A DNA stretch of 64,000 nucleotides from Aquipuribacter sp051216895 (GCF_051216895.1 NZ_JBPKAO010000002.1:62001-126000), one strand, 5' to 3'; positions 45,385 through 53,048 are shown, numbered from the stretch's first letter. Numbers and translations: made by a program. The notes: generated by a model from the letters alone, not told the origin.

Positions 45385-47604
45385 GTGCCCGCTGCTGCCC
45401 CCTCCGTCCCCTCCGTCCCGGTCGACCCGCTCGTCGACCCTGCGACGCTGCCCGCCGACGCCCGCGAGGTGCTCCGCCGGCTGACGGCGCGCGACGACGC
45501 GGACTTCCGGGAGGACCAGCTCGAGGCCGTCCACGCCCTGCTGGTGGACCGCTCGCGCGTGCTGGTGGTCCAGCGCACCGGGTGGGGCAAGTCGGCGGTG
45601 TACTTCGTCGCCACGGCGTTGCTGCGGGCGGTGGGCGCCGGTCCGACGGTGATCGTCAGCCCGCTGCTGTCGCTGATGCGCAACCAGGTCGAGGCGGCGG
45701 CCCGGGCCGGGGTCCGCGCGCACACCGTCAACTCCGGCAACGTCACCGAGTGGGCCTCGGTGCGCGAGCAGCTCGCCGCGGGCGAGGTCGACGTCCTGCT
45801 CGTCAGCCCGGAACGCCTCAACAACCCCGACTTCCGCGAGAACTGGCTGCCCGAGCTCGCCCAGGGCATCGGCCTGCTCGTGGTCGACGAGGCGCACTGC
45901 GTGTCCGACTGGGGCCACGACTTCCGCCCCGACTACCGACGCATCCGCGACCTGCTGTCCTCGTTGCCGGCGGGCACCCCGGTGCTGGCGACCACGGCCA
46001 CCGCCAACGCCCGGGTCGTCACCGACGTCACCGAGCAGCTGGCGGTCGGGGTCGGGGCGGACGGGCAGGTCGGGCACGAGCACGAGGTCGTCACCCTGCG
46101 CGGTCCGCTGGGCCGCGACTCGCTGCGCCTGGGTGTCCTGCAGCTGCCGGCGGCCGACCGGCTGCCGTGGCTGGCGGAGCACCTGGGGGACCTGCCCGGC
46201 TCCGGGATCGTCTACACGTTGACGGTGTCGCAGGCGACCGACGTGGCCGAGGCGCTGCGGGCGGCCGGGCACCAGGTGCGCGCCTACTCCGGCCGCTCCG
46301 ACACCGAGGAGCGGGTCCAGCTCGAGCAGGCGCTGCTGGACAACAGCGTCAAGGCGCTCGTCGCCACCTCGGCGCTGGGCATGGGCTTCGACAAGCCCGA
46401 CCTGGGGTTCGTGGTGCACCTGGGCGCCCCGGACTCGCCGATCGCGTACTACCAGCAGGTGGGTCGTGCGGGACGTGCCGTCGAGCACGCCGACGTCCTG
46501 CTGCTGCCCGGGCCCGAGGACGAGTCGATCTGGGCGTGGTTCGCCTCGATGGCGTTCCCCGGCCCGCACAGCGTCGAGCGGGTGCTCCAGGTGCTGCGGG
46601 CCAGCGACCGGCCGCTGTCCACCCCCGCGCTGGAACCGCGGGTCGAGCTGCGCCGCAACAAGCTCGAGCTGCTGCTCAAGGTGCTCGACGTCGACGGCGT
46701 GGTGCGACGGGTGCGGGGCGGCTGGGTGGCCACCGGGGCCGAGTGGCACTACGAGTCGGCCCGCTACGCCCGGGTCGAGGCCGCCCGGGCCGAGGAGCAG
46801 CAGGCGATGCGCGACTACGTGCGCTCCGACACCGGGGTCTGCCGGATGCGGTTCCTGCGCGAGCGCCTGGACGACCCGGGCCCGGACGGCGCCGGTGTGC
46901 CCGACTGCGGTCGCTGCGACGTGTGCGCGGGGCCCTGGTACCCGACCGCTCTGACCGGGGCCGGACGGGACGCCATGGACGAGGTCGTCAACCGGCCCGG
47001 CGTCGTCGTCGAGGCGCGGACGTCCTGGCCCACCGGGATGGCGAGCATCGGCGTGGACGTCAAAGGTCGGATCCCCGAGGCCGAGCGGGCCGCCGACGGG
47101 CGGGCCGTGGCCCGGTTCACCGACCTGGGCTGGGGCGCGGCGCTGCGTCGCGCCACGGCGAGGGACGAGGAGGGCCGCGCGGTCGACGGGCCGGTCGCGG
47201 ACGAGCTGTTCGGCGCGGTGACCCGGGTGCTGCGGGAGTGGGACTGGGCGGAGCGACCGGTGGCCGTCGTCGGGGTCCCGTCACGGGCCCGACCCCAGCT
47301 CGTCGCCTCGCTGCGGGCGCGGTTGGCATCGGTCGGCCGGCTGCAGGACCTCGGCGAGCTGCAGCTGCAGCACGGCGGACCCGCCGGGGGAGCGGGCGGC
47401 AACTCCGCGGTCCGCCTCGCCGGGGTCTGGGACCGGCTGGCGGTGCCCGCGGCGACGGCCCAGGTGCTCGCCGACCTGCGCGGCCCGGTCCTGCTGGTGG
47501 ACGACGTCGTCGACTCCCGGTGGACGCTGACCGTGGCCGCGCGCGAGCTGCGCCTGGCCGGGGCGCAGGCGGTGCTGCCGCTGGTGCTCGGCTCGGCGGG
47601 GTAG
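45385..47604 (+). CDS. RecQ-family DNA helicase with C-terminal phosphoribosyltransferase-like domain
   Basis: 739 residues from GTG 45385. An SF2 helicase of the RecQ type: motif 0 FREDQLEAVHAL, Walker A VVQRTGWGKSAVYFV, DEAH box LLVVDEAHCVSDWGHDFRPDY, motif III ATTATAN, motif V VATSALGMGFDKPDLGFVVH and VI QQVGRAGR. A zinc-type Cys cluster (CRMRFLRERL then CGRCDVC) follows near residues 485-515. The last 190 residues differ from classical RecQ and end with PVLLVDDVVDSRWTLTVAA, the PRPP loop of type I phosphoribosyltransferases. No HRDC is seen. The start is set by TAGCGT 7 bases upstream; an earlier in-frame start at 45211 would place that promoter inside the gene. Confidence 0.9.
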   Translation: MPAAAPSVPSVPVDPLVDPATLPADAREVLRRLTARDDADFREDQLEAVHALLVDRSRVLVVQRTGWGKSAVYFVATALLRAVGAGPTVIVSPLLSLMRNQVEAAARAGVRAHTVNSGNVTEWASVREQLAAGEVDVLLVSPERLNNPDFRENWLPELAQGIGLLVVDEAHCVSDWGHDFRPDYRRIRDLLSSLPAGTPVLATTATANARVVTDVTEQLAVGVGADGQVGHEHEVVTLRGPLGRDSLRLGVLQLPAADRLPWLAEHLGDLPGSGIVYTLTVSQATDVAEALRAAGHQVRAYSGRSDTEERVQLEQALLDNSVKALVATSALGMGFDKPDLGFVVHLGAPDSPIAYYQQVGRAGRAVEHADVLLLPGPEDESIWAWFASMAFPGPHSVERVLQVLRASDRPLSTPALEPRVELRRNKLELLLKVLDVDGVVRRVRGGWVATGAEWHYESARYARVEAARAEEQQAMRDYVRSDTGVCRMRFLRERLDDPGPDGAGVPDCGRCDVCAGPWYPTALTGAGRDAMDEVVNRPGVVVEARTSWPTGMASIGVDVKGRIPEAERAADGRAVARFTDLGWGAALRRATARDEEGRAVDGPVADELFGAVTRVLREWDWAERPVAVVGVPSRARPQLVASLRARLASVGRLQDLGELQLQHGGPAGGAGGNSAVRLAGVWDRLAVPAATAQVLADLRGPVLLVDDVVDSRWTLTVAARELRLAGAQAVLPLVLGSAG

Positions 47605-47688
47605 GCGGGTCGTGCCACGCCCGACCTGTCCCTGGAGGTCGTCCTCGTCCGCTGAGCAGCCGGTGGCCGACGGCCCGGGCGTCGCCGG

Positions 47689-48132
47689 TCAGCGCGCCCG
47701 GGACCGCTCGTACAGCGCCACGAAGTCGTCCACGCCGAACCGGCCGACGGTCTCGGCCAGCAGGTCCAGGTCCAGGTCGGCCGCCTTGCGGTAGCGCAGG
47801 CACGAGCGGCCCATGTCCAGGCGACGCCCACCGGCGGTCCACCGTGCCCGGAAGTCGCGCTCGCTGTCCGGGTCGGCGTACAGGCTCATCAGGTAGAGGG
47901 CGTTGTGCCGCTTCTGCATCGCCAGGCCGGTGTGGCTGAGCGGGGCGCCGTCGTAGGTGTCCGGGTACCTGCTCAGCGGCACGACCCAGCCGATCATCCC
48001 GAAGGCCATGGTCTCCTCGAAGCCGGGACGGATGCTCGCCCGGACGACCTCGAGGACGGCCTCGACCTCGCCGCGGCGGTCGTCCGGCAGCGCCGCCAGG
48101 TACGCCTCGGGGGTGCTCGCCGCGCTCTGCAC
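47689..48132 (-). CDS. DUF1801 domain protein (YdhG/YjbR-like)
   Basis: 147 residues. Opening AASTPEAYLAALPDDRRGEV, EETMAFGMIGWVVPLS, GLAMQKRHNALYLM and SCLRYRKAADLDLDLLAETV are the characteristic stretches of DUF1801, a small YdhG-like alpha/beta domain of unknown function. GTG 48132 lies exactly 6 bases after TAGCAT, so translation should be leaderless. It faces the recQ-like gene across 84 bases and is divergent from the EamA leader. Confidence 0.85.
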   Translation of the reverse strand: MQSAASTPEAYLAALPDDRRGEVEAVLEVVRASIRPGFEETMAFGMIGWVVPLSRYPDTYDGAPLSHTGLAMQKRHNALYLMSLYADPDSERDFRARWTAGGRRLDMGRSCLRYRKAADLDLDLLAETVGRFGVDDFVALYERSRAR

Positions 48133-48138
48133 GCCACG

Positions 48139-48144
48139 ATGCTA
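48139..48144 (-). promoter_or_regulatory. -10 box of leaderless DUF1801 gene
   Basis: TAGCAT on the minus strand, exactly 6 bases before GTG 48132. Confidence 0.5.
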
Positions 48145-48202
48145 GCCAGGTGGCAGGGTCCGCACCTCGGACGACGTGCTCGTCCTGCGGGCCCGACGGC
48201 GG

Positions 48203-48208
48203 TACCGT
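48203..48208 (+). promoter_or_regulatory. -10 box driving a leader ORF ahead of the EamA gene
   Basis: TACCGT, exactly 6 bases before GTG 48215, with the same geometry as the leaderless genes around it. Confidence 0.45.
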
Positions 48209-48214
48209 CGCCGC

Positions 48215-48247
48215 GTGGTCCCCCTCACCCCTCCGCCGCCCGCCTGA
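48215..48247 (+). CDS. Leaderless ten-codon leader peptide with polyproline
   Basis: GTG then codons for Val-Pro-Leu-Thr-Pro-Pro-Pro-Pro-Ala and TGA. Four successive prolines are a strong ribosome-stalling context that needs EF-P. The ORF begins 6 bases after a TACCGT box and ends 109 bases before the EamA start codon. The run directly after its stop can pair in alternative ways with sequence around the EamA ribosome site (see regulatory entry 48248-48359). It has not been shown to be translated, and ten codons can occur by chance. Confidence 0.4.
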   Translation: MVPLTPPPPA

Positions 48248-48359
48248 CAGGGGCCCGACGCGCCACGTGCGCAGCCCGCGCCGACCAGCGCGCGGCCGTC
48301 GGTGGGTCCCCTGAGACGACGTCCGCAGACTCGCCCAGGCCGCCCGGAGGACCCCTGTG
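48248..48359 (+). promoter_or_regulatory. Possible translation attenuator of the EamA gene
   Basis: CAGGGG (48248-48253) plus CCGACG (48255-48260) can pair with CGTCGG (48297-48302) plus CCCCTG (48308-48313), leaving the GGAGGA ribosome site free. Alternatively GGGTCC (48304-48309) pairs with GGACCC (48349-48354), covering the end of the ribosome site, or ACAGGGG (48247-48253) pairs with CCCCTGT (48352-48358) over the GTG start. These pairings exclude one another. Read by eye, not folded. Confidence 0.35.
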
Positions 48360-49373
48360 AGCCACGACCGCCCCGCCGCCGGCCCCGCCGCCCTGCCGGT
48401 CGAGGGCCACCGGTCCCGTGGCCCGCTGCTGGTGGTCCTGGCCGCCGTCTGCTGGGGGACGGGTGGGCTGGCCGGCAGCGTCCTCGGTGACGTGTCCGGC
48501 CTGTCACCCGTCGCCGTCGGGGCCTACCGGCTCGTGGTCGCCGCCGTCGTGCTGCTCGCCCTGCACGCGGCCCGCGGCCGGCTGGGCGACCTGCTCGCCG
48601 TCGTCGTGACCCTGGCGCGACGACCGGCCGACGCCGGGCGCGTGGTCGGGGTCGGGGCGGGGCTGGCGCTGTTCCAGCTGTGCTACTTCCTGGCGGTGGA
48701 GGCGGTCGGCGTCAGCGTCGCCACCATGCTCACCCTCGGCCTGGCCCCCGTGCTGGTGACGGGGGGCGCCGCGCTGCTGCTGGGCGAACGGGTCGGCACC
48801 CGGTTGCGGGTCGTCCTCCCGGTGGCGGTGGTCGGGCTCGTCCTGCTGGTCGGCGCCGGGGGCGGCGCGATCGGCGGTGACGGGCGGACGGCGGCCGGCG
48901 CGGTGCTGGCCTGCACCTCGGCGACCGGGTACGCCGCCGTCACGCTGCTGGGACGCTCCCTGGCGGCCCGGGTGCCCAGCGAGAGCGTGACCTCGCTGGG
49001 GTTCGTGGTGGCGGCGCTGCTGGCGCTGCCCGTGGGGCTGACGGTCGGCATGAGCGCGCCGCCGGCCCCGGTGACCGTGGCGCTGGTGCTCTACCTGGGC
49101 GTCGTCCCGACCGCGCTGGCCTACGGGCTCTTCTTCGCCGGGCTGCGGGGGACCGCCTCGGGGACGGCGTCGGTCCTGACGCTGGCCGAGCCGCTCACCG
49201 CCACCGTGCTCTCGGTCGCGCTGCTGGGGGAGCGGCTGGGGCCGTGGCAGTGGGTCGGGGCCGGGCTGCTGGCCGCCGGGGTGGTGGTCCTCTCGCTCGG
49301 CGGCGGGTCCGCCCGCCGCCTACCCTCGGCGGGTGGACGGACACGGGCACGGGCAGGCCGCGACGAGCGCTGA
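48357..49373 (+). CDS. EamA (DMT) family transporter, RhtA-like
   Basis: 338 residues, about ten membrane helices in two EamA repeats: LLVVLAAVCWGTGGLAGSVL near the start and GAVLACTSATGYAAVTLLG in the middle, with EPLTATVLSVALLGERLGP closing the second repeat. Members export amino acids or other metabolites. GTG at 48357 has GGAGGA 6 bases upstream. A leader peptide ORF and possible attenuator precede it. Its last 41 bases overlap the start of a 106-codon ORF in another frame. Confidence 0.9.
   Translation: MSHDRPAAGPAALPVEGHRSRGPLLVVLAAVCWGTGGLAGSVLGDVSGLSPVAVGAYRLVVAAVVLLALHAARGRLGDLLAVVVTLARRPADAGRVVGVGAGLALFQLCYFLAVEAVGVSVATMLTLGLAPVLVTGGAALLLGERVGTRLRVVLPVAVVGLVLLVGAGGGAIGGDGRTAAGAVLACTSATGYAAVTLLGRSLAARVPSESVTSLGFVVAALLALPVGLTVGMSAPPAPVTVALVLYLGVVPTALAYGLFFAGLRGTASGTASVLTLAEPLTATVLSVALLGERLGPWQWVGAGLLAAGVVVLSLGGGSARRLPSAGGRTRARAGRDER
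49321..49326 (+). promoter_or_regulatory. -10 box of a leaderless small gene
   Basis: TACCCT inside the end of the EamA gene, exactly 6 bases before GTG 49333. Confidence 0.4.
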
Positions 49374-49653
49374 GCGACCGGCCGGGACCGACCTGCTCGG
49401 CTGGGTGCTCGCCCCGGTCGGTCTGGTCCTGGTCGGGGCCGGGCTCAGCATCAGCATCGACGCCGCGCTCCGTCGGGCCGGAGGTGCGGCCGCGCGTCGC
49501 TGGGTCGGGCAGGGGACCACCGGGTTGGTGGTGCTCAACACCGGGCTCTCGGTGTTCGGCGACGCCGTCAGGCGTCGCTCGGTCGCCCCGCGCGTCGGGA
49601 CCTCGGCGCCGCCCGGACGTGGGCGCGCTCGCCCTGCGGGCCGAACAGGCTGA
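49333..49653 (+). CDS. Small membrane protein overlapping both neighbours
   Basis: 106 residues from GTG 49333. One strong membrane segment (LLGWVLAPVGLVLVGAGLSI) and a second amphipathic one (GTTGLVVLNTGLSVFGDAVR) follow a His/Gly-rich start (DGHGHG). The last 25 residues are Arg/Pro/Gly-rich and overlap the convergent XRE-cupin gene by 86 bases. The TACCCT box 6 bases upstream and a protein-like composition in the non-overlapping part support it; the tail may be artefact. No family recognised. Confidence 0.5.
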   Translation: MDGHGHGQAATSAERPAGTDLLGWVLAPVGLVLVGAGLSISIDAALRRAGGAAARRWVGQGTTGLVVLNTGLSVFGDAVRRRSVAPRVGTSAPPGRGRARPAGRTG

Positions 49654-50188
49654 TCAGCTCGACGGGGCCCGGGCCCGCGGCCCCGAACCAGTGCGGCACC
49701 CGGGTGTCGAACTCGGCGGCCTCGCCCGAGGTCAGCACCACGTCGTGCTCGGCCAGCACCAGCCGCAGCCGACCCGTCAGGACGTAGACCCACTCGTAGC
49801 CCTCGTGGGTCTGCGGGTCGGGCTCGCCGTCGGCGACCGGCACCACCATCTTGAAGGCCTGCAACCCACCGGGCTGCGTGGACAGCGGGATCACCGTCAT
49901 CCGCCCCAGCGCCCGGGGTCTGAGCCGGACCCTGGGGTCGCCCACCGGTGGGGCGTCGACCAGCTCGTCCAGCGGGACCTGGTGCGCGCGGGCCAGGGGC
50001 AGCAGCAGCTCCAGGCCCGGCTTGCGCAGGCCCGACTCCAACCGCGACAACGTGCTCACCGACAAACCCGTCGCCGACGACAGCTCCGACAGGGTCATGC
50101 CCCGCTCCTGGCGCAGCCGGCGCAGCCGGGGGCCGACCCGCTCCAGCACGGCGTCGAGGTCCTCCATCGGCGGCTCCGGGCTCATCAC
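49568..50188 (-). CDS. XRE-family regulator with C-terminal cupin
   Basis: 206 residues. The helix-turn-helix (about 22-75) reads RLRQERGMTLSELSSATGLS then VSTLSRLESGLRKPGLELL. A cupin_2 fold follows (about 105-185; HEGYEWVYVLTGRLRLVLAE and the second His in TRVPHWFGA). Such regulators sense small ligands, often in amine or amino acid metabolism. GTG 50188 and ATG 50185 are adjacent possible starts; GGAG lies about 10 bases upstream. It is convergent with the 106-residue gene, and its target cannot be read from here. Confidence 0.88.
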   Translation of the reverse strand: MMSPEPPMEDLDAVLERVGPRLRRLRQERGMTLSELSSATGLSVSTLSRLESGLRKPGLELLLPLARAHQVPLDELVDAPPVGDPRVRLRPRALGRMTVIPLSTQPGGLQAFKMVVPVADGEPDPQTHEGYEWVYVLTGRLRLVLAEHDVVLTSGEAAEFDTRVPHWFGAAGPGPVELISLFGPQGERAHVRAAPRSRRAGRPSDA

Positions 50189-50242
50189 GCCATTGCACTC
50201 CAGGCAGACCCCTGTGTCGAAGCAGCAGGTCGTGGCGTCGGC

Positions 50243-50914
50243 TCAGGGCGTCTGGACGGAGTCCTCGCTGACGTCCCGACCGGAGCCGGCGACCTGCGGG
50301 TGCCGCAGCCCGGGGTGGTCGGCCGGCAGGACGCGGCGCACGGTCCACCAGCTGAGGGCGACGACGGCGGTGACCAGCGGCCACGACAGCGCCGCCCGGG
50401 TGATGCCCAGCGCGACGACCTGACCCGCCGACCACAGCGAGACGAAGACCACGAAGCGCAGCACGTAGCTGCCGACCCACCACCAGCTGGCCAGCGAGTA
50501 GGCGCGCACCAGGTGGGGGTCCTGCCGCCACGACGTCCGCTGCCGCAGCACCCCGCCGACGACCAGGCCGAGCAGCGGCCGACGCAGCCAGATCGACAGC
50601 GTCCAGGCGACCGCGCTGACCCCGTTGGCCAGCAGCTGCAGGAGGAAGAAGTCCTCGGCCCGGCCCGTGCGCGCCACCACCAGCGCGCTGGCCAGCGTCC
50701 CGAGCAGACCCAGCAGCGCCGCCCGTGGGGGCCGTCCGCGCAGCAGCCGCACCGCCCCGAGCGCAGCCGCCACGACGACCGAGACCACGACGGCCAGCCG
50801 CAGCTGGTCGGTCGCGACCAGGACCCCGACGAACACGAGCCCCGGGGCGGAGGCGTCCAACGCCCCGGTGCGACCACCCAGCAGGCGGACCAGGCTGTCG
50901 GGGTCGGAGGCCAC
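50243..50914 (-). CDS. DUF3159 membrane protein
   Basis: 223 residues, about five or six membrane helices. The order LLGGRTGALDASAPGLVFVG, LVVGGVLRQRTSWRQDPHLV, AYSLASWWWVGSYVLRF and ALGITRAALSWPLV matches DUF3159, a conserved actinomycete membrane family of unknown function. GTG 50914 is exactly 6 bases from TAGCCT, so it is leaderless. The stop is 54 bases before the XRE-cupin start on the same strand. Confidence 0.88.
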   Translation of the reverse strand: MASDPDSLVRLLGGRTGALDASAPGLVFVGVLVATDQLRLAVVVSVVVAAALGAVRLLRGRPPRAALLGLLGTLASALVVARTGRAEDFFLLQLLANGVSAVAWTLSIWLRRPLLGLVVGGVLRQRTSWRQDPHLVRAYSLASWWWVGSYVLRFVVFVSLWSAGQVVALGITRAALSWPLVTAVVALSWWTVRRVLPADHPGLRHPQVAGSGRDVSEDSVQTP

Positions 50915-50920
50915 GTCCCG

Positions 50921-50926
50921 AGGCTA
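50921..50926 (-). promoter_or_regulatory. -10 box of leaderless DUF3159 gene
   Basis: TAGCCT on the minus strand, exactly 6 bases before GTG 50914. Confidence 0.5.
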
Positions 50927-51043
50927 GGCGGCGGGGACGGAGCCCACCAGGACGATCGTCCCGGCCGCCGGCCCGGGCGGTCCGGGACGCTCCCGGGCAC
51001 CACGCGGCCGCTCGGGACCCGGGGACCCCGGGGGCCCGGTACC

Positions 51044-51049
51044 TACGAT
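51044..51049 (+). promoter_or_regulatory. -10 box for leader ORF and CNNM gene
   Basis: TACGAT, 7 bases before ATG 51057. The next gene start on this strand is GTG 51143. Confidence 0.45.
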
Positions 51050-51056
51050 GGCTGTC

Positions 51057-51146
51057 ATGCCCTCACGAGCCGGAAGCCCCGGCCGCACCGCGACGGACCG
51101 GCCGAGGACGCGGCCGGGTCGGCCGCCCGCACGACGGCGGCGGTGA
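51057..51146 (+). CDS. Leaderless arginine/proline-rich 29-residue leader ORF
   Basis: ATG to TGA, 29 codons, starting 7 bases after TACGAT. The product begins MPSRAGSPGRTATDRP, has nine Arg and six Pro, and ends ARRRR. Its TGA overlaps the GTG of the CNNM gene (GTGA), so ribosomes finishing it could re-start there; the CNNM gene has no other clear ribosome site. It could be a coupling device or regulatory uORF. No homology claimed. Confidence 0.4.
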   Translation: MPSRAGSPGRTATDRPRTRPGRPPARRRR

Positions 51147-52456
51147 GCGGCATGGGTCTGGACGCCGCCCTGGTCCTGGTCTTCATCCTGGTCGGGGGGC
51201 TGTTCGCGGGCAGCGAGATCGCCCTGGTCTCCCTGCGCGACAGCCAGATCGAGGGGCTGCGCCGCCGGGGCGGCCGCGGCGAACGGGTCGCGCTGCTCGC
51301 CGCCGACCCCAACCGGTTCCTGTCCGCCGTGCAGGTGGGCGTGACCGTCACCGGGTTCTTCTCCGCCTCGTTCGGGGCCGCGACCCTGGCGCCGGCCCTG
51401 GCGCCGGGCCTGGTCCGGCTGGGCCTGGGCGAGGGCGCGGCGCAGACCACCGCGTTCATCGGGGTGACGCTGGTCATCGCCGCCCTGTCGCTCGTGCTGG
51501 GTGAGCTGGCCCCCAAGCGGCTGGCCCTGCAGCGCGCCGAGGGCCTGTCGCTGCTCGCGGCCGCTCCGCTCGACGTCATCGCGCGGGTGCTGCGTCCGGT
51601 GATCTGGCTGCTGTCGAGGGCGACGGACCTGGTGGTGCGCCTGCTGGGCGGCGACCCGGACGCCGGCCGTGAGGAGATGGGCGAGGAGGAGCTGCGGTCC
51701 CTGGTCCGCGAGCACGAGGCCCTCGACCCCGACGAGCGTCGCATCGTCAGCGAGGCGCTCGACCTGGCCGACAAGATGGTCCGCGACGTCCTGATCCCGC
51801 GCACCGAGGTCACGTTCCTGGACGGGGCGCTGTCGGTGGGCGGTGCCCTCGACGTCGCCGTCGACCAGCCGCACTCCCGATACCCCGTCGTCGGCGACAG
51901 CGCCGACGACGTGCTCGGGTTCGTGCACGTGCGCGACCTGTACGGGGCCGTCCGTCGGGGTCGGGCGGCGGAGCCGCTGCGCGACAACCTGCGGGCGGTC
52001 CCGTTCCTGCCCGAGACCCTGCCGGTGCTCACCGCCATGAGCGTCATGCGCAGGGCCGCCGTCCACCTCGCCGTCGTCGTCGACGAGTACGGCGGCACCG
52101 CGGGCATCGTCACCCTCGAGGACTTCGTCGAGGAGGTGCTGGGCGACATCCGTGACGAGTACGACGAGCAGCTGGTGGAGCGCGCGGAGCTCCCGGCCGG
52201 GGTCGTCGAGCTCGACGGGCTGACCCACGTCGACGACGTCGGGGACCACGTCCCCGGCCTGGTGCTCGACCCGGGCAGCAGCGAGGCGGGGTTCGAGACC
52301 GTCGCGGGGTTCGTGATGGCCAGGATGAACCGGGTGCCCGAGGTGGGGGACCGGGTCGGGCTGCACGGCTACCAGCTCGTCGTCACCGAGATGGACGGCC
52401 GACGGGTGTCCCGGGTCCGGGTCACGCCGCCGGCCGGTGACCTCAGCGGTAGTTGA
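51143..52456 (+). CDS. CNNM/CorC (hemolysin C) family membrane protein
   Basis: 437 residues. The DUF21/CNNM membrane domain (about 5-190) shows LFAGSEIALVSLRDSQIEGL and VGVTVTGFFSASFGAATLAP, LGELAPKRLALQRAE. Two CBS repeats follow (IPRTEVTFLDGALS; LPVLTAMSVMRRAAVHLAVV with VDEYGGTAGIVTLEDFVEEV), then a CorC_HlyC transporter-associated domain at the end. The family handles magnesium or cobalt efflux and was misnamed hemolysin. GTG 51143 is preferred because it overlaps the leader ORF stop (GTGA); ATG 51152 is an alternative. The 3' end overlaps yajQ by 14 bases, convergent. Confidence 0.9.
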   Translation: MSGMGLDAALVLVFILVGGLFAGSEIALVSLRDSQIEGLRRRGGRGERVALLAADPNRFLSAVQVGVTVTGFFSASFGAATLAPALAPGLVRLGLGEGAAQTTAFIGVTLVIAALSLVLGELAPKRLALQRAEGLSLLAAAPLDVIARVLRPVIWLLSRATDLVVRLLGGDPDAGREEMGEEELRSLVREHEALDPDERRIVSEALDLADKMVRDVLIPRTEVTFLDGALSVGGALDVAVDQPHSRYPVVGDSADDVLGFVHVRDLYGAVRRGRAAEPLRDNLRAVPFLPETLPVLTAMSVMRRAAVHLAVVVDEYGGTAGIVTLEDFVEEVLGDIRDEYDEQLVERAELPAGVVELDGLTHVDDVGDHVPGLVLDPGSSEAGFETVAGFVMARMNRVPEVGDRVGLHGYQLVVTEMDGRRVSRVRVTPPAGDLSGS

Positions 52457-52937
52457 CGAACTGGAGCGCGACGTCCAGGTCGGCGCCCTTGAGCAGGGCG
52501 ATGACCTCCTGCAGGTCGTCGCGGCTCTTGGCCGAGACCCGCATCTCGTCGCCGGTGATCTGGGCCTTGACGCCCTTGGGGCCCTCGTCGCGGACGATCT
52601 TGCCGATCTTCTTGGCGATCTCCTGGCTCAGGCCCTCCTTGAGGGTGGAGTCCAGGACGTAGGTCTTGCCGGAGGCCTTGGGCTCCCCGGACTCCAGGGC
52701 CTTCAACGAGATGCCGCGCTTGATCAGCTTGGTCTGCAGCACGTCGAGGGCGGCGGTGGTCCGCTCCTCGCTGCTGGCCTCGATCCGGATGGTGTCGTCA
52801 CCGGACCAGCGCACCGAGGCGTCGGTGCCCTTGAAGTCGTAGCGCTGGGAGAGCTCCTTGGCCGCCTGGTTGAGGGCGTTGTCGACCTCCTGGCGGTCGA
52901 GCTTGCTGACGACGTCGAACGAGGAGTCCGCGGCCAC
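52443..52937 (-). CDS. yajQ: YajQ family nucleotide-binding protein
   Basis: 164 residues, GTG with GGAAGG upstream. Family marks are ADSSFDVVSKLDRQEVDNAL at the start, QRYDFKGTDA, KLIKRGISLKAL and GDEMRVSAKSRDDLQEVI with the closing LDVALQFVNYR. YajQ-type proteins bind cyclic di-GMP or nucleic acid in other bacteria; an actinomycete role is not established. It lies next to tRNA-Tyr, divergent from it, and overlaps the CNNM gene end by 14 bases. Confidence 0.95.
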   Translation of the reverse strand: MAADSSFDVVSKLDRQEVDNALNQAAKELSQRYDFKGTDASVRWSGDDTIRIEASSEERTTAALDVLQTKLIKRGISLKALESGEPKASGKTYVLDSTLKEGLSQEIAKKIGKIVRDEGPKGVKAQITGDEMRVSAKSRDDLQEVIALLKGADLDVALQFVNYR

Positions 52938-53003
52938 GGTGATGCCTTCCTGATCGGGTGCGGTGGGCGTCCGGGGCGGTCGAGACCTGGTCCCCAGGCT
53001 TGC

Positions 53004-53009
53004 TATCCT
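53004..53009 (+). promoter_or_regulatory. Candidate -10 box of tRNA-Tyr
   Basis: TATCCT, 39 bases before the mature tRNA start, in a less GC-rich stretch. Confidence 0.4.
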
Positions 53010-53048
53010 CGCACCGCCGCGCAGGAGCACGCTCCTCGTGGCACGACC

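Noticed and set aside
49244..51142. In-frame extension of the CNNM gene upstream
   Set aside because: It is antisense to the XRE-cupin and DUF3159 genes with shadow-like composition. CNNM similarity begins near GTG 51143.
52443..52456. Assembly error at the CNNM/yajQ overlap
   Set aside because: Both proteins end in normal family-typical sequence, so a 14-base convergent overlap is simply compact packing.
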